A DNA stretch of 64,000 bases from a virus: IMG/VR virus record IMGVR_UViG_3300047312_000028, positions 62,001-126,000 of that record; one strand, 5' to 3'. Positions 18,923 through 28,207 of this stretch are shown in pieces (position 1 is the stretch's first letter; every line of letters begins with the position of its first letter). Below the pieces are notes generated by a model. That model made no database searches. It was not told the DNA's origin and was given only the letters and a program-made list of their open reading frames with translations. The position numbers and the translations under genes were made by a program.

Positions 18923-20734
18923 ATGCCATTTATTTGGACCAATCAACCACAACTTCCGTCACCACCACAAATCGAAACCCCCGGCCCTCTAGAGGTTTCG
19001 ACCCTTGTGGATAAGGTTGCCAACACTGCGAATGCTGGCGACACACTACTCTATTACACTCCAAATACACAATACAACGTGGTGCATGTTATTCCCCAAA
19101 TGAATGTTCGTACAACCAGATTAACAAATGCCAACGTTGGTCACCTCACGGTCAATGCGTCTATCAATATCGAACACACCTATATCAACACCGCAGTATT
19201 TGGTAGTGTGACTGCAAACGTACTCTACCTTGAAGTGGGCACGATGGGGCGCGCTCCAAATTCAAATAATGAAATAGCCACAAAAGAATATCTCGATTCT
19301 CTTGTATCCAACATTACTCCTGGTGGGAGCGATCTTCAAAACCTTATCGATGCTGCGGGAGATTTACTTGTGGGGGTTTCCCCCAATACCGCGGTACGGT
19401 TACCTGTAGGGAACAGTGGACAAGTCTTGTCTGTTGATTTTTCTGAAACGTCTGGGTTGCGTTGGAAAACTATTGGTTCAACTGGTAGTGAAGTGTTTTC
19501 GGGGCTGTGGTTACAAACTCACCAGAAGCGTTACCTTCAAAATACACAAATATGGCTACGACATTGTGCGGATGTGGTTTACACTGATGGGAGTCATGGA
19601 CGCGGGTTAAGTAACTTGGTCTGTGATATCACTGTCTCCGGGGTAGGTGGACTTGATACTGGCGTCGAACGTAACTCCCAGTGGTATGAGATTTATATGA
19701 TCCGAGACACAGCGAACAGCGCCAATGCGTTATTGTTACACCAATCCACCAATATTGTCAATGAGGCCTCATTAACTACCGTAACAGACTTTTCACGAAT
19801 ATTGAGAGGGGCCACCGATCCAAATGATCTTTTAGGACAATCATTTGTGTCAGCCAACGGAGGACTGATACATTCTGTTGAACTTGAATTTTCTTCTGTT
19901 GGATCGCCTAATGGTTTACTGTGGGTAGAAATAAGGGATGATAGTGGGCAGGGTGGAGGATTTCCTGGTAACACTATTGTAACCAGTCGTGTATTCGATA
20001 CAACAAGAATTCTTTCTGAGAATTCTAGAATTCGATTTATCTTTGATACCGATGCGGCATTGCTAGCGAATATCTCATATCATATAGTCTTGACCGCGGA
20101 CTACACACGAAGCGATTCAAACTATATACAACTAAGGGGGCTCGCTGCTGGTGGCTATCCTTCTGGAAAAGCAATAGAGCATCATTTTAATGATGGAGTG
20201 TGGTTCAACTGCTCGGATGTATCCGGGCCTGGTGATTTTTATTTCAAGGTATTCATTCAAAATATTCCTGCAACAAATATTGTTCTTCCTAGTTCATATG
20301 ACGTATATTGTCTGTTGGGATATGTCTACAACAATAGCGCGGGGAATTTTAAGCATTTTATTCAACGTGACCGTCACCTCTTAGCATTTATATCGCAGGA
20401 TTGGAGAGGATATACAACCGCAACTGGTGCAATTGAGGCAGCAGATTTGTCGACCGTGCTACCCCCAAGAGATGGAATGGCACTTGTTGAGGTGATGTAT
20501 CGATCCCCCGCGGCACTACATATTCCTATCGGTGGAATCGATTGCACAGATATGCCCGTCACTCTTATCACAAAGAATGGTTATACCACAGCGAACACCC
20601 ACGGACTTTTTGGTCCTGCAAGTGGTGGGGCAGGATTATACAAATACGCTCCCATTATCATAGAGAATCAAACAATGCTCGTTCGTTCCAATGTGCCCAA
20701 CTGTAATGTGTATGTAACAGATTTTGCTTTTTAG
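18923..20734 (+). CDS. Tail fibre protein, member 3 of the quartet
   Basis: This 603-residue protein shares the whole layout of member 2: MPFIWTNQPQLP start, PLEVSTLVDKVANT, ATKEYLDSLV, GDLLVGVSPNTAVRLPVGNSG, SQWYEIYMIRDT, LGQSFVSANGG, LPSSYDVYCLLGYVY and the FIQRDRHLL segment. The start codon follows the previous stop by one base, so it is translated by coupling. Local base use looks somewhat different from its neighbours, with more cccc and gggg runs than member 1, as expected if the paralogues have different histories. Recombination among members is possible. Confidence 0.85.
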   Translation: MPFIWTNQPQLPSPPQIETPGPLEVSTLVDKVANTANAGDTLLYYTPNTQYNVVHVIPQMNVRTTRLTNANVGHLTVNASINIEHTYINTAVFGSVTANVLYLEVGTMGRAPNSNNEIATKEYLDSLVSNITPGGSDLQNLIDAAGDLLVGVSPNTAVRLPVGNSGQVLSVDFSETSGLRWKTIGSTGSEVFSGLWLQTHQKRYLQNTQIWLRHCADVVYTDGSHGRGLSNLVCDITVSGVGGLDTGVERNSQWYEIYMIRDTANSANALLLHQSTNIVNEASLTTVTDFSRILRGATDPNDLLGQSFVSANGGLIHSVELEFSSVGSPNGLLWVEIRDDSGQGGGFPGNTIVTSRVFDTTRILSENSRIRFIFDTDAALLANISYHIVLTADYTRSDSNYIQLRGLAAGGYPSGKAIEHHFNDGVWFNCSDVSGPGDFYFKVFIQNIPATNIVLPSSYDVYCLLGYVYNNSAGNFKHFIQRDRHLLAFISQDWRGYTTATGAIEAADLSTVLPPRDGMALVEVMYRSPAALHIPIGGIDCTDMPVTLITKNGYTTANTHGLFGPASGGAGLYKYAPIIIENQTMLVRSNVPNCNVYVTDFAF

Positions 20735-20741
20735 GTGACTT

Positions 20742-22673
20742 ATGGCTTTTATTTGGAATAATACTCCAAAAACACCTGCTCCGAATATCCCTATTCCCGT
20801 TCCCCCTTCTGAAATCAGTTACAAGGTGGGTGCAGTGGCGAATAGTGTGGACTACGGTGGAGAAGTGCGTTACAACACCGCCAACAAATCCTATGATGTG
20901 GTGTATGAATTTCCAACACTGAATGTTGGGGATGTGAATATCGATAACCTGATATTTGATACTGCCGACGTTCAGACCCTTCGAGCGAACATTGCGGCGG
21001 CTAACACCGTCACACTCAATACCGCGAATATCTCCAATGCGAATGTTCTTGTTGGTGTTATCATCGGCAATGCCATCTCAAATTCTAGTGTAGTCACAAA
21101 AGAATATGTGGATAATGCTATTGCAGCGATTTCTGGTGGATCTGGATTTGATACCACCGCGAATATCTTTTTGCAAAAAGGAGATTTGTTAGTCGGAATC
21201 AGTCAAAACACCGCTCTACGTTTACCCGCAGGTAGCAATGGACAAGTCTTGACAGTGAATACCGCTGCCTCATTAAAAGTCTCTTGGATGGATTCTCCGA
21301 TCTCACAGGAAACCCTTGGGTTGTCCATTGGGAGCCACTGGCACCCATATAAAAAGACCACCACGATTCTATTGAAGAACGCCAATGCGATTGTTATGGA
21401 AAATGGCGATCATGTGAGTGGGTGGAGTAACTTAACAGCAAATATCACAACCAGTGGTGCCGGTGGGCTCGATAGCGTAAGTGGTTTAGCCGCCAACACA
21501 TGGTATTCGGTATATGCGATTTACAATCCAGATACCGGAAACAAAGCGTTACTCCTTCACCAACTTGAAACCCGGGTCATAGATCAGAACTGGCCAATTG
21601 CCATCGATACAGAAGTCGCTTTTCTTGGGTTTAATGCCACAAACGCCACCAATCCATTTACAAGATACGTTACAAAACTTTCTCAAAGTTTTGTTCCTAC
21701 AGTCACAGCCCCCGTGTATGGTGTAGAAGTGAGAATGGGTTGCCAATTGATAGACGCTGGGAACTGTTGGATCACTCTAGAACATGATGATGGGTTTGGA
21801 AATGCTAGCGGATCAGTGGTTGCCACAAGCAGAGTCATATCAACCTTGGAGAGAGGGCCCGTGGGTACAAGCCCAGGTACATGGAATACCCTCTTTCTAT
21901 TTGATACCCTCACTACACTTGGATCAGGTGGTCGTTATCATTTTGTGGTCAATACCGATCGTCTACCCGCGGTGACACTCGATGCAAATGCTATTACAAT
22001 TGAAGGGAACACGGCGCCGACCACTAACATACTCCAGAGAAATTTTATGGCATCCGTTGGTTATAATGCGTTTCCAGGAAATGATATTTATTCAGGCTAT
22101 GGAGATTGCCGATCTTGGAATGCTGTCAGCCAAAGTTGGTGGACCACCTCTAATACTGGAACGGGGTTTGCAGAACCAACGGATTTGTATTTTAAGATTT
22201 GGCATATCTTTAACAGAAACAACGTGGTGTTGCCCGCTGGCTATACACAAAAGGCACTCATTGGATATGCGTGTACTAATGTGAACAGTCGCCTAAAGGA
22301 ATACAAACAAGTTGATCGTACTATGTGTACAGGGTATAGCGACGATTGGTGGGGTTGGACAAGTTCCGCCTCCCCTCAAGGTAATGAGCTTGTTCTCTTG
22401 TCACATGTAATTCCTCCGGTCACTTGTTCGGTGCAATTACTCACACAACAAGCGCCTACTGGATTCCAGGGTCCAGGATGTTTTACGCCTGCGATCACCT
22501 CAACCACGGCTTTTAATATCCCTATGTTTTCTGCAAGAGGAGTTGTTAATTATCAATCTAGAGGTAGTGAAATTTTTGTTTCTCAACCAGTGGAGGTGTT
22601 GGATTATCAACGAATTCTAGCATACCAGATCGATACCTCCACAAAAATGTATATTGCAAGCATCACCTTCTAG
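20742..22673 (+). CDS. Tail fibre protein, member 4 of the quartet
   Basis: This 643-residue protein begins MAFIWNNTPKTP and then an SEISYKVGAVANSV segment, aligning with the N-termini of members 2 and 3. It continues with VTKEYVDNAI, GDLLVGISQNTALRLPAG, GSNGQVLTVN, NTWYSVYAIYNP, LSQSFVPTV, NCWITLEHDDGFG, SGSVVATSRV and LPAGYTQKALIGYA. The central region differs most from the other members by short insertions. A weak ribosome binding site (AGGTGA) precedes the ATG. The stop is followed within 5 bases by the next late promoter box, closing the quartet. Confidence 0.85.
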   Translation: MAFIWNNTPKTPAPNIPIPVPPSEISYKVGAVANSVDYGGEVRYNTANKSYDVVYEFPTLNVGDVNIDNLIFDTADVQTLRANIAAANTVTLNTANISNANVLVGVIIGNAISNSSVVTKEYVDNAIAAISGGSGFDTTANIFLQKGDLLVGISQNTALRLPAGSNGQVLTVNTAASLKVSWMDSPISQETLGLSIGSHWHPYKKTTTILLKNANAIVMENGDHVSGWSNLTANITTSGAGGLDSVSGLAANTWYSVYAIYNPDTGNKALLLHQLETRVIDQNWPIAIDTEVAFLGFNATNATNPFTRYVTKLSQSFVPTVTAPVYGVEVRMGCQLIDAGNCWITLEHDDGFGNASGSVVATSRVISTLERGPVGTSPGTWNTLFLFDTLTTLGSGGRYHFVVNTDRLPAVTLDANAITIEGNTAPTTNILQRNFMASVGYNAFPGNDIYSGYGDCRSWNAVSQSWWTTSNTGTGFAEPTDLYFKIWHIFNRNNVVLPAGYTQKALIGYACTNVNSRLKEYKQVDRTMCTGYSDDWWGWTSSASPQGNELVLLSHVIPPVTCSVQLLTQQAPTGFQGPGCFTPAITSTTAFNIPMFSARGVVNYQSRGSEIFVSQPVEVLDYQRILAYQIDTSTKMYIASITF

Positions 22674-22677
22674 AACA

Positions 22678-22685
22678 CATAAATA
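22678..22685 (+). promoter_or_regulatory. T4-type late promoter box (CATAAATA) for the repeat fibre operon
   Basis: CATAAATA starts 5 bases after the stop of fibre gene 4 and 36 bases before the GTG start at 22721. The predicted leader of about 30 bases contains a GAGGTG ribosome binding site. Confidence 0.83.
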
Positions 22686-22720
22686 CACCTGAAATCCCAA
22701 AACTTCAAACGAGGTGTATT

Positions 22721-23053
22721 GTGGCTGGATACGTTCCCCTTGAAATCGAGCAATATTCTAACTTTTCCCGTATCATTACCATTAAAGACAGCGCCGGGGT
22801 CGCTCAGAATCTATCTGGGTACTCAGCGAACACTTTAATGAAGAAGTCGTTTTATTCTTCCCAGTCAAACACAATCACCACCACAATCAGCGATGCGTCA
22901 AATGGAGAAATTACACTCTCCATGACCTCAGCGAACAGTTCTGGTCTCACGCCTGGACGCTACTGGTATGATTTGACCACCACGACCCCGGGTGGTATTG
23001 TACAACGTGTTATCGAGGGTATTGTGGTCGTGAGCCCAGGGGTTACGCACTAA
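22721..23053 (+). CDS. Small beta-sandwich (Ig-like) tail protein
   Basis: This 110-residue protein starts at GTG behind GAGGTG. The sequence (VPLEIEQYSNFSRIITIKDS, GVAQNLSGYSANTLMKKS, GEITLSMTS, LTPGRYWYDLTTTTPGG, QRVIEGIVVVSPGVT) reads as a compact beta sandwich. This type is common beside phage fibre genes, where such domains decorate or attach fibres. The pattern NLSGYS...ITLSMTS...LTPGRYWYDL is one I associate with baseplate-upper or fibre-adaptor proteins, but no exact family is claimed. Its stop overlaps the next small gene (TAATG). Confidence 0.78.
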   Translation: MAGYVPLEIEQYSNFSRIITIKDSAGVAQNLSGYSANTLMKKSFYSSQSNTITTTISDASNGEITLSMTSANSSGLTPGRYWYDLTTTTPGGIVQRVIEGIVVVSPGVTH

Positions 23054-23235
23054 TGCCGATTAGAGACGTGCCTGATATTGTTGTAACAGTAAAGGGGGAC
23101 AGGGGAGTTATAATCTCTTCTATCAGTCCCGATGCCGCACGTACTATTCAGTTATCAGGGTCTTCCTCGACTGTTACAGCAAATGCAGACCTTATTGTTG
23201 TACGAAATCAACCTCAGCGTCAAAAGACAAGCTAG
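23053..23235 (+). CDS. Small protein coupled to the repeat fibre gene
   Basis: This 60-residue ORF starts in the stop codon of the preceding gene (TAATG) and ends 13 bases before the giant fibre gene. It is not recognised. The composition is beta-prone and it opens with IRDVPDIVVTVKGDRGVII; the first residues of the giant fibre (ASPNITVQVKGGITKVVTA) have a comparable VxVKG pattern, so the two may share a short beta domain. Placement and coupling, not sequence family, support that it is real. Confidence 0.62.
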   Translation: MPIRDVPDIVVTVKGDRGVIISSISPDAARTIQLSGSSSTVTANADLIVVRNQPQRQKTS

Positions 23236-23248
23236 GAGATAGTTACAC

Positions 23249-26200
23249 GTGGCAAGTCCTAACATCACAGTACAAGTTAAAGGTGGCATCACCAAAGTTG
23301 TTACCGCAGATAAGCTCCAGGTATCTGGCGCCCCGGCGTCCAATTCGTTTGGTGTGGTCGCGGTAGTTGGGCAAAATAATGTCGTCGCCCATATCGCTTC
23401 AGATACGCTTGAAGTGAAGTCTGGTTCCGGAATCCTTGTCACTACAGATAGTCCTAATAACGCCGTAACTATTTCTGCAACTGGTGGTGCGGCATTCGAT
23501 CAGTTTGCCCGCGATCATGCGAATGCAGCATTTGACCAGGCGAATGGCGCGTTCGATCAAGCGAATAATGCTACACTCACTGCCCAGGAGGCGTTCGATC
23601 AAGCCAACACAGTCTACGATACCGTCAATACAACCATTCTAGTTACACAATCTTCCTACGATCACGCGAATGGGGCATTTGATAAAGCCAACGGAGCAAT
23701 CTTTACGGCCGCGCAGATTCGTGCCAATCTTTCCAACACGGCGCCAATCAACTACGATTCAGCCACAGGTACAATCAGTCACGCGGATTCCAGTGTCACA
23801 CCTACGACCTATGGCAATACGACCTTTGTTCCAACCATCACAGTCGATGCAAAGGGGCATGTCACGTCTATTACCAACACCGCGATTGCACTTCCACCAA
23901 GCTTCGATCAGTTTGCACGAGACACCGCGAATGGTGCATTTTTAGAAGCTAACGCGGCATACAATCAAGCGAACACTGCAAATGTTACGGCCCAAGCTGC
24001 ATTCAACAAAGCAAATGCTGCCAACGTATTAGCGAACACTGCAAACACAACTGCGCAAGCCTCGTTTGACAAAGCCAACAGTGCAGGAATTACAGCACAG
24101 GCAGGTTTCGATAAAGCTAATTCAGTAAATGTTACGGCGCAGGGAGCATTCGATAAAGCAAACGCGGCCAATGTCTTAGCGAATACCGCAAACACCACAG
24201 CACAGGCAGCGTTTGATACAGCGAATGGCGCCTACAGCGAAGCAAACACAGTACTCATTATAGCTCAGGCCGCATACGATCAAGCAAACGATGCGGGGGG
24301 AATCGCTGTTACCGCGCTTATCGTAGGACATGCGGCGTTTGACAAAGCGAACACCGCCAATGTCACTGGGCAATCTGCCTTTGATAAAGCGAATGGTGCA
24401 GCACAACTTTCCTTTGTCACGGTTAATGTAGCAGGACAGAGTGATGTAGTTGCCGACTCGAATTCTGATACATTGGTTATCGTAGCTGGGACGGGTATTG
24501 TTATCACCACCGATTCACCAAACGACACGATCACCTTTGCGGCGACCGGTGGTTCGGCAATCGATCAATTCTCTAGGGATCATGCTAACGGCGCCTTCGA
24601 TAAGGCGAATGGAGCAGCACAGAATTCATTTGTCACCTTTAACGTCGCCGGTCAGAATGATATCGTAGCAGATTCTAATACGGACACTCTTCAACTTATC
24701 GCTGGCACGGGAATGGTCATTACGACTGATTCAACGAATGCTACAATCACCTTTGCGGCGACTGGTGGGTCAGCCGTCGATCAGTTTGCGCGAGACCAAG
24801 CCAATGCGGCATTCAATCAGGCAAATACCGCGAACACAACAGGGCAATCTGCCTTTAACAAAGCGAACGCAGCAAACGTTCTTGCGAATACGGCCAATAC
24901 AACTGCCCAGGCTTCGTTTGATAAAGCCAATAACGCAGGAGTAGTGGCCTCTTCCGCATACAATCAAGCGAATCTAGCCACCAGCAACGCGGACGCAGCA
25001 TTTGCCAGAGCGAACGTGGCTAACGTACTTGCGAATACTGCCAACACGACTGCACAAGCGGCGTTTGATAAAGCCAATACAGATGCGGTTATTGTAACTT
25101 CGGCTTACAATCAAGCCAACATAGCAACTAGCAATGCAGATGCGGCATTTGCTGAGGCGAACGCTGCCTATGCGAACGCAAATACCGCAATCTACACGGC
25201 GGCACAAATCCGTGCGAACGTTTCCAATACCACACCGATCAACTATGATCCGGCAACTGGTGTTATCAGTCACGCGGATTCTGGTGTAGTAGCCACGACC
25301 TATGGCAACACGACTTTTGTTCCTGTTATCACAGTGGACGCGCAGGGCCACGTCACGGCGATTACGAATACGGCAATCGCGCTCCCACCAAGCACGGATG
25401 AATTTGCACGGGCGACTGCCAATGCTGCCTACAACCAAGCTAATGTTGCAACCACGAATGCAGATGCAGCCTTTACCAAGGCGAATGGTTCTGCGCAACT
25501 CTCGTTTGTCACGGTCAATGTGGCTGGGCAAAGCGATATTGTAGCAGATTCAAATTCAGATACTCTAATCCTTGTTGCCGGATCAGGTATCTCTATTAGC
25601 ACAGATTCCCCAAATGATATAATCACGATTACCGCAACGGGGGGATCGGCATTTGACCAGTTCGCCCGCGATCAGGCCAATGGTGCGTTTGATAAAGCTA
25701 ACGTTGCAACGACCAATGCAGATGCAGCCTTTCTAGAAGCCAACGCAGCATTTAGTAAAGCCACTATAGCAACGACCAATGCAGATGCAGCGTTCGCGCA
25801 AGCCAATTCTGCATTCAACAAGGCCAGTATAGCAACGACTAATGCAGATGCGGCCTTTTTAGAAGCTAATGCTGCCTACGCCAATGCGAACACCGCGATT
25901 TATACCGCTGGTCAGATTCGTGCGAATCTCAGCAATACGGCTCCAATCAATTACGATCCTACAACTGGAGTTATCAGTCACGCCCTATCAGGAGTCGCAG
26001 CATCCGGATACGGAGATGCCGCGACAGTTCCAAAGGTTGTCGTAGACGATAAGGGGCATGTCACCAGTGTCACCAACACTACCATTGCCATTGACACCTC
26101 ACAAATCACCTCTGGTACTTTAGCTGTTGGTCATGGAGGCACTGGACAAACCGCAGCCTCTATTGTTAATGGAGCAGTTCTCATTGGGAACACAGTCTCA

Positions 26201-28177
26201 GGCGGCTATGATCTGAATACATTAGTTCAGGGCACTGGCATTGTTATCACGAACGACAAGGGATCGATCACTATTGCTGCTACTGGCGGCGCTGCCGCCG
26301 ATCAGTTTGCACGAGACCAGGCAAATGCAGCATTCAACCAAGCCAACGTAGCAACGACTAATGCAGATGCGGCCTTTTTAGAAGCTAATGCAGCATTTAC
26401 TCAAGCGAGTATTGCCACGACAAATGCAGATGCCGCCTTCGCACAAGCCAACAGTGCATTTAGCAAAGCCAGCATAGCAACCACGAATGCCGACGCAGCG
26501 TTTACAGAAGCCAACGCGGCATTTAACAAAGCTAGCATTGCAACGACCAATGCTGATGCGGCTTTCGCGCAAGCCAATGCTGCATATGCGAATGCCAATA
26601 CAGCGATTTATACTGCCGCGCAAATCCGAGCCAATCTCAGTAATACGGCTCCGATCAACTACGATCCAGCAACAGGTATCATAAGTCATGCGGTATCTGG
26701 CGTTACGCCTGGATCATATGGAGACGCTGCCACCGTAGCGAAGGTTGTAGTGGATTCTGATGGGCATGTTACCTCTGTGGTGAATACTGCGATTGCTATT
26801 GATACTTCACAGATAGCAAGTGGTACACTCTCAACGGGCCGCGGAGGCACTGGCCAAACCGCAGCCTCTATTGTCAACGGTGCATTGCTTATCGGGAATA
26901 CAGTCTCAGGTGGATATGACCTGAACACTATCACTCAGGGTACAGGTATTCTTGTAACAAACGATAAAGGAACGATCACTATTGCCGCGGCGGCTTCTGG
27001 TAGTGGTAATGCCTTTGGGGTAGTGAATGTTTCAACACCTGGGCAAAGCAACATCGTCGCCTCGGGTGCCACGACTTTGATTTTGGTACCGGGCACGGGT
27101 ATCATGATGACCACGGATGCTACCTCGAATGCCATCACGATCACGTCGGCCGGATCTGTACCATTTCCAAAGAGTGTGGATATTCTCTTCCCAACAACAG
27201 GGGATGAAATTACTTTCTTCTATACCAATACTGCTATCACCTTCTCTCGTGTAGTGTCTGTGGTCAAGGGATCGGCACCCAATGTCGTATTCTCCTTGAG
27301 CTATGCGAACACACGAGCCCCTGGAACAGTTGGTACAGCAATCACAGGGCAGGTCGTATGTTCTAACACCACAAACGGAGTCTACACTACCGCATTCACT
27401 AATGCCACCGTCCCAGCAAACAACTATGTCTTTTTGGATATCGTATCGTCCGTAGGTAATGAAACAGAATTCCATGTGACAATGGAAATTGCGACAGTGA
27501 GTACCTCATTCGTCGATCAATATGCACGAGACAAAGCCAATGGTTCAGTGCAAACTGGATTTGTCACAGTCAATGTGGCCGGTCAATTAGATGTGGTGGC
27601 TGATTCTAACACTGATATCCTAACATTGGTGGCTGGTAGTGGAATCAACATTACAACTGATGCCCCAAACGATACAATTACTTTGGCAACCACAACCACT
27701 CTGGCAACTCCGGTTAATACAACATCTGGCACATCCATTGATTTCACAGGAATTCCAGCAGGAACCAAGAAAATCTTCGTGATGTTCTCCAATGTTTCAA
27801 CAAATAGCACTTCATCACTTATCCTTCAAATTGGAGATAGCGGAGGGATTAGGAACACAGGGTATGCCAGTATCGGTACAACCATAATCAATGGTGCGGT
27901 TCCTGGGGTCTTAGCATACACCACGGGCTTCGGCCTGATGGGAACCACATCGACTACCGATGCTGCTCATTGGAATGGTACTGTTATGCTAACATTACTG
28001 GATGCCTCTGCCTTTACGTGGACCGCTAGCGGCACTATTTGTCGCACCGATGTAGCCACAACTGGTATATGCACAGGCGCAAAATCACTCCCTGCAACGT
28101 TAGACCGATTGCGTATCACAACGGTCTTGGGCACCCAGGCATTTGATGCTGGATCAATCAATATCATATATGAATAA
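23249..28177 (+). CDS. Giant repeat tail fibre protein
   Basis: This 1642-residue protein uses a GTG start behind AGGAGA. Most of its length is an Ala/Asn-rich repeat of the form A-F/Y-xx-A-N-x-A, repeated dozens of times, which should form a long trimeric helical shaft. Interspersed are beta modules: five or so ADSNSDTLxLVAGTGIxITTD units, four AQIRANxSNTxPINYD...ISHA...YG...VPxITVDAxGHVT units and two GGTGQTAASIVNGAxLIGN units, all familiar from phage long tail fibres. The last 150 residues (GTSIDFTGIPAGTKKIFVMF, GDSGGIRNTGY) form a globular tip domain widespread on fibre ends. It is the likely long tail fibre of this phage. Confidence 0.9.
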   Translation: MASPNITVQVKGGITKVVTADKLQVSGAPASNSFGVVAVVGQNNVVAHIASDTLEVKSGSGILVTTDSPNNAVTISATGGAAFDQFARDHANAAFDQANGAFDQANNATLTAQEAFDQANTVYDTVNTTILVTQSSYDHANGAFDKANGAIFTAAQIRANLSNTAPINYDSATGTISHADSSVTPTTYGNTTFVPTITVDAKGHVTSITNTAIALPPSFDQFARDTANGAFLEANAAYNQANTANVTAQAAFNKANAANVLANTANTTAQASFDKANSAGITAQAGFDKANSVNVTAQGAFDKANAANVLANTANTTAQAAFDTANGAYSEANTVLIIAQAAYDQANDAGGIAVTALIVGHAAFDKANTANVTGQSAFDKANGAAQLSFVTVNVAGQSDVVADSNSDTLVIVAGTGIVITTDSPNDTITFAATGGSAIDQFSRDHANGAFDKANGAAQNSFVTFNVAGQNDIVADSNTDTLQLIAGTGMVITTDSTNATITFAATGGSAVDQFARDQANAAFNQANTANTTGQSAFNKANAANVLANTANTTAQASFDKANNAGVVASSAYNQANLATSNADAAFARANVANVLANTANTTAQAAFDKANTDAVIVTSAYNQANIATSNADAAFAEANAAYANANTAIYTAAQIRANVSNTTPINYDPATGVISHADSGVVATTYGNTTFVPVITVDAQGHVTAITNTAIALPPSTDEFARATANAAYNQANVATTNADAAFTKANGSAQLSFVTVNVAGQSDIVADSNSDTLILVAGSGISISTDSPNDIITITATGGSAFDQFARDQANGAFDKANVATTNADAAFLEANAAFSKATIATTNADAAFAQANSAFNKASIATTNADAAFLEANAAYANANTAIYTAGQIRANLSNTAPINYDPTTGVISHALSGVAASGYGDAATVPKVVVDDKGHVTSVTNTTIAIDTSQITSGTLAVGHGGTGQTAASIVNGAVLIGNTVSGGYDLNTLVQGTGIVITNDKGSITIAATGGAAADQFARDQANAAFNQANVATTNADAAFLEANAAFTQASIATTNADAAFAQANSAFSKASIATTNADAAFTEANAAFNKASIATTNADAAFAQANAAYANANTAIYTAAQIRANLSNTAPINYDPATGIISHAVSGVTPGSYGDAATVAKVVVDSDGHVTSVVNTAIAIDTSQIASGTLSTGRGGTGQTAASIVNGALLIGNTVSGGYDLNTITQGTGILVTNDKGTITIAAAASGSGNAFGVVNVSTPGQSNIVASGATTLILVPGTGIMMTTDATSNAITITSAGSVPFPKSVDILFPTTGDEITFFYTNTAITFSRVVSVVKGSAPNVVFSLSYANTRAPGTVGTAITGQVVCSNTTNGVYTTAFTNATVPANNYVFLDIVSSVGNETEFHVTMEIATVSTSFVDQYARDKANGSVQTGFVTVNVAGQLDVVADSNTDILTLVAGSGINITTDAPNDTITLATTTTLATPVNTTSGTSIDFTGIPAGTKKIFVMFSNVSTNSTSSLILQIGDSGGIRNTGYASIGTTIINGAVPGVLAYTTGFGLMGTTSTTDAAHWNGTVMLTLLDASAFTWTASGTICRTDVATTGICTGAKSLPATLDRLRITTVLGTQAFDAGSINIIYE
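23489..26640 (+). repeat. Protein-coding tandem repeats of the fibre shaft
   Basis: Within the giant fibre gene, DNA units encoding A-F/Y-D/N-x-A-N-x-A recur with high nucleotide similarity, for example gcaacgaccaatgcagatgc-like stretches several times between about 25690 and 26560. The larger module running from AQIRAN to the VTVDAxGHVT segment begins near 23696, 25195, 25900 and 26605. The near-identical blocks are potential sites of recombinational shortening or expansion of the shaft. Confidence 0.85.
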
Positions 28178-28192
28178 TTGTGTGCATCCCGT

Positions 28193-28200
28193 AATAAATA
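28193..28200 (+). promoter_or_regulatory. T4-type late promoter box (AATAAATA) for the tip-protein triplet
   Basis: AATAAATA ends 7 bases before the ATG at 28208. The predicted start site is about 28206, nearly on the start codon. A purine-rich GAGG lies between, but it would be outside or at the extreme edge of a transcript from this box. Confidence 0.7.
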
Positions 28201-28207
28201 GAGGACT

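Noticed and set aside
24974-25531. 185-codon minus-strand frame opposite the giant fibre repeats
   Set aside because: Repeat-rich, biased codons on the + strand keep the antisense frame open; the protein is Arg/Cys-rich nonsense with no recognisable family.
23489-26640. Regularly spaced DNA repeats that superficially resemble a CRISPR array
   Set aside because: The units are in frame, encode a continuous fibre shaft, vary in spacing and lack palindromic repeats or unique spacers.
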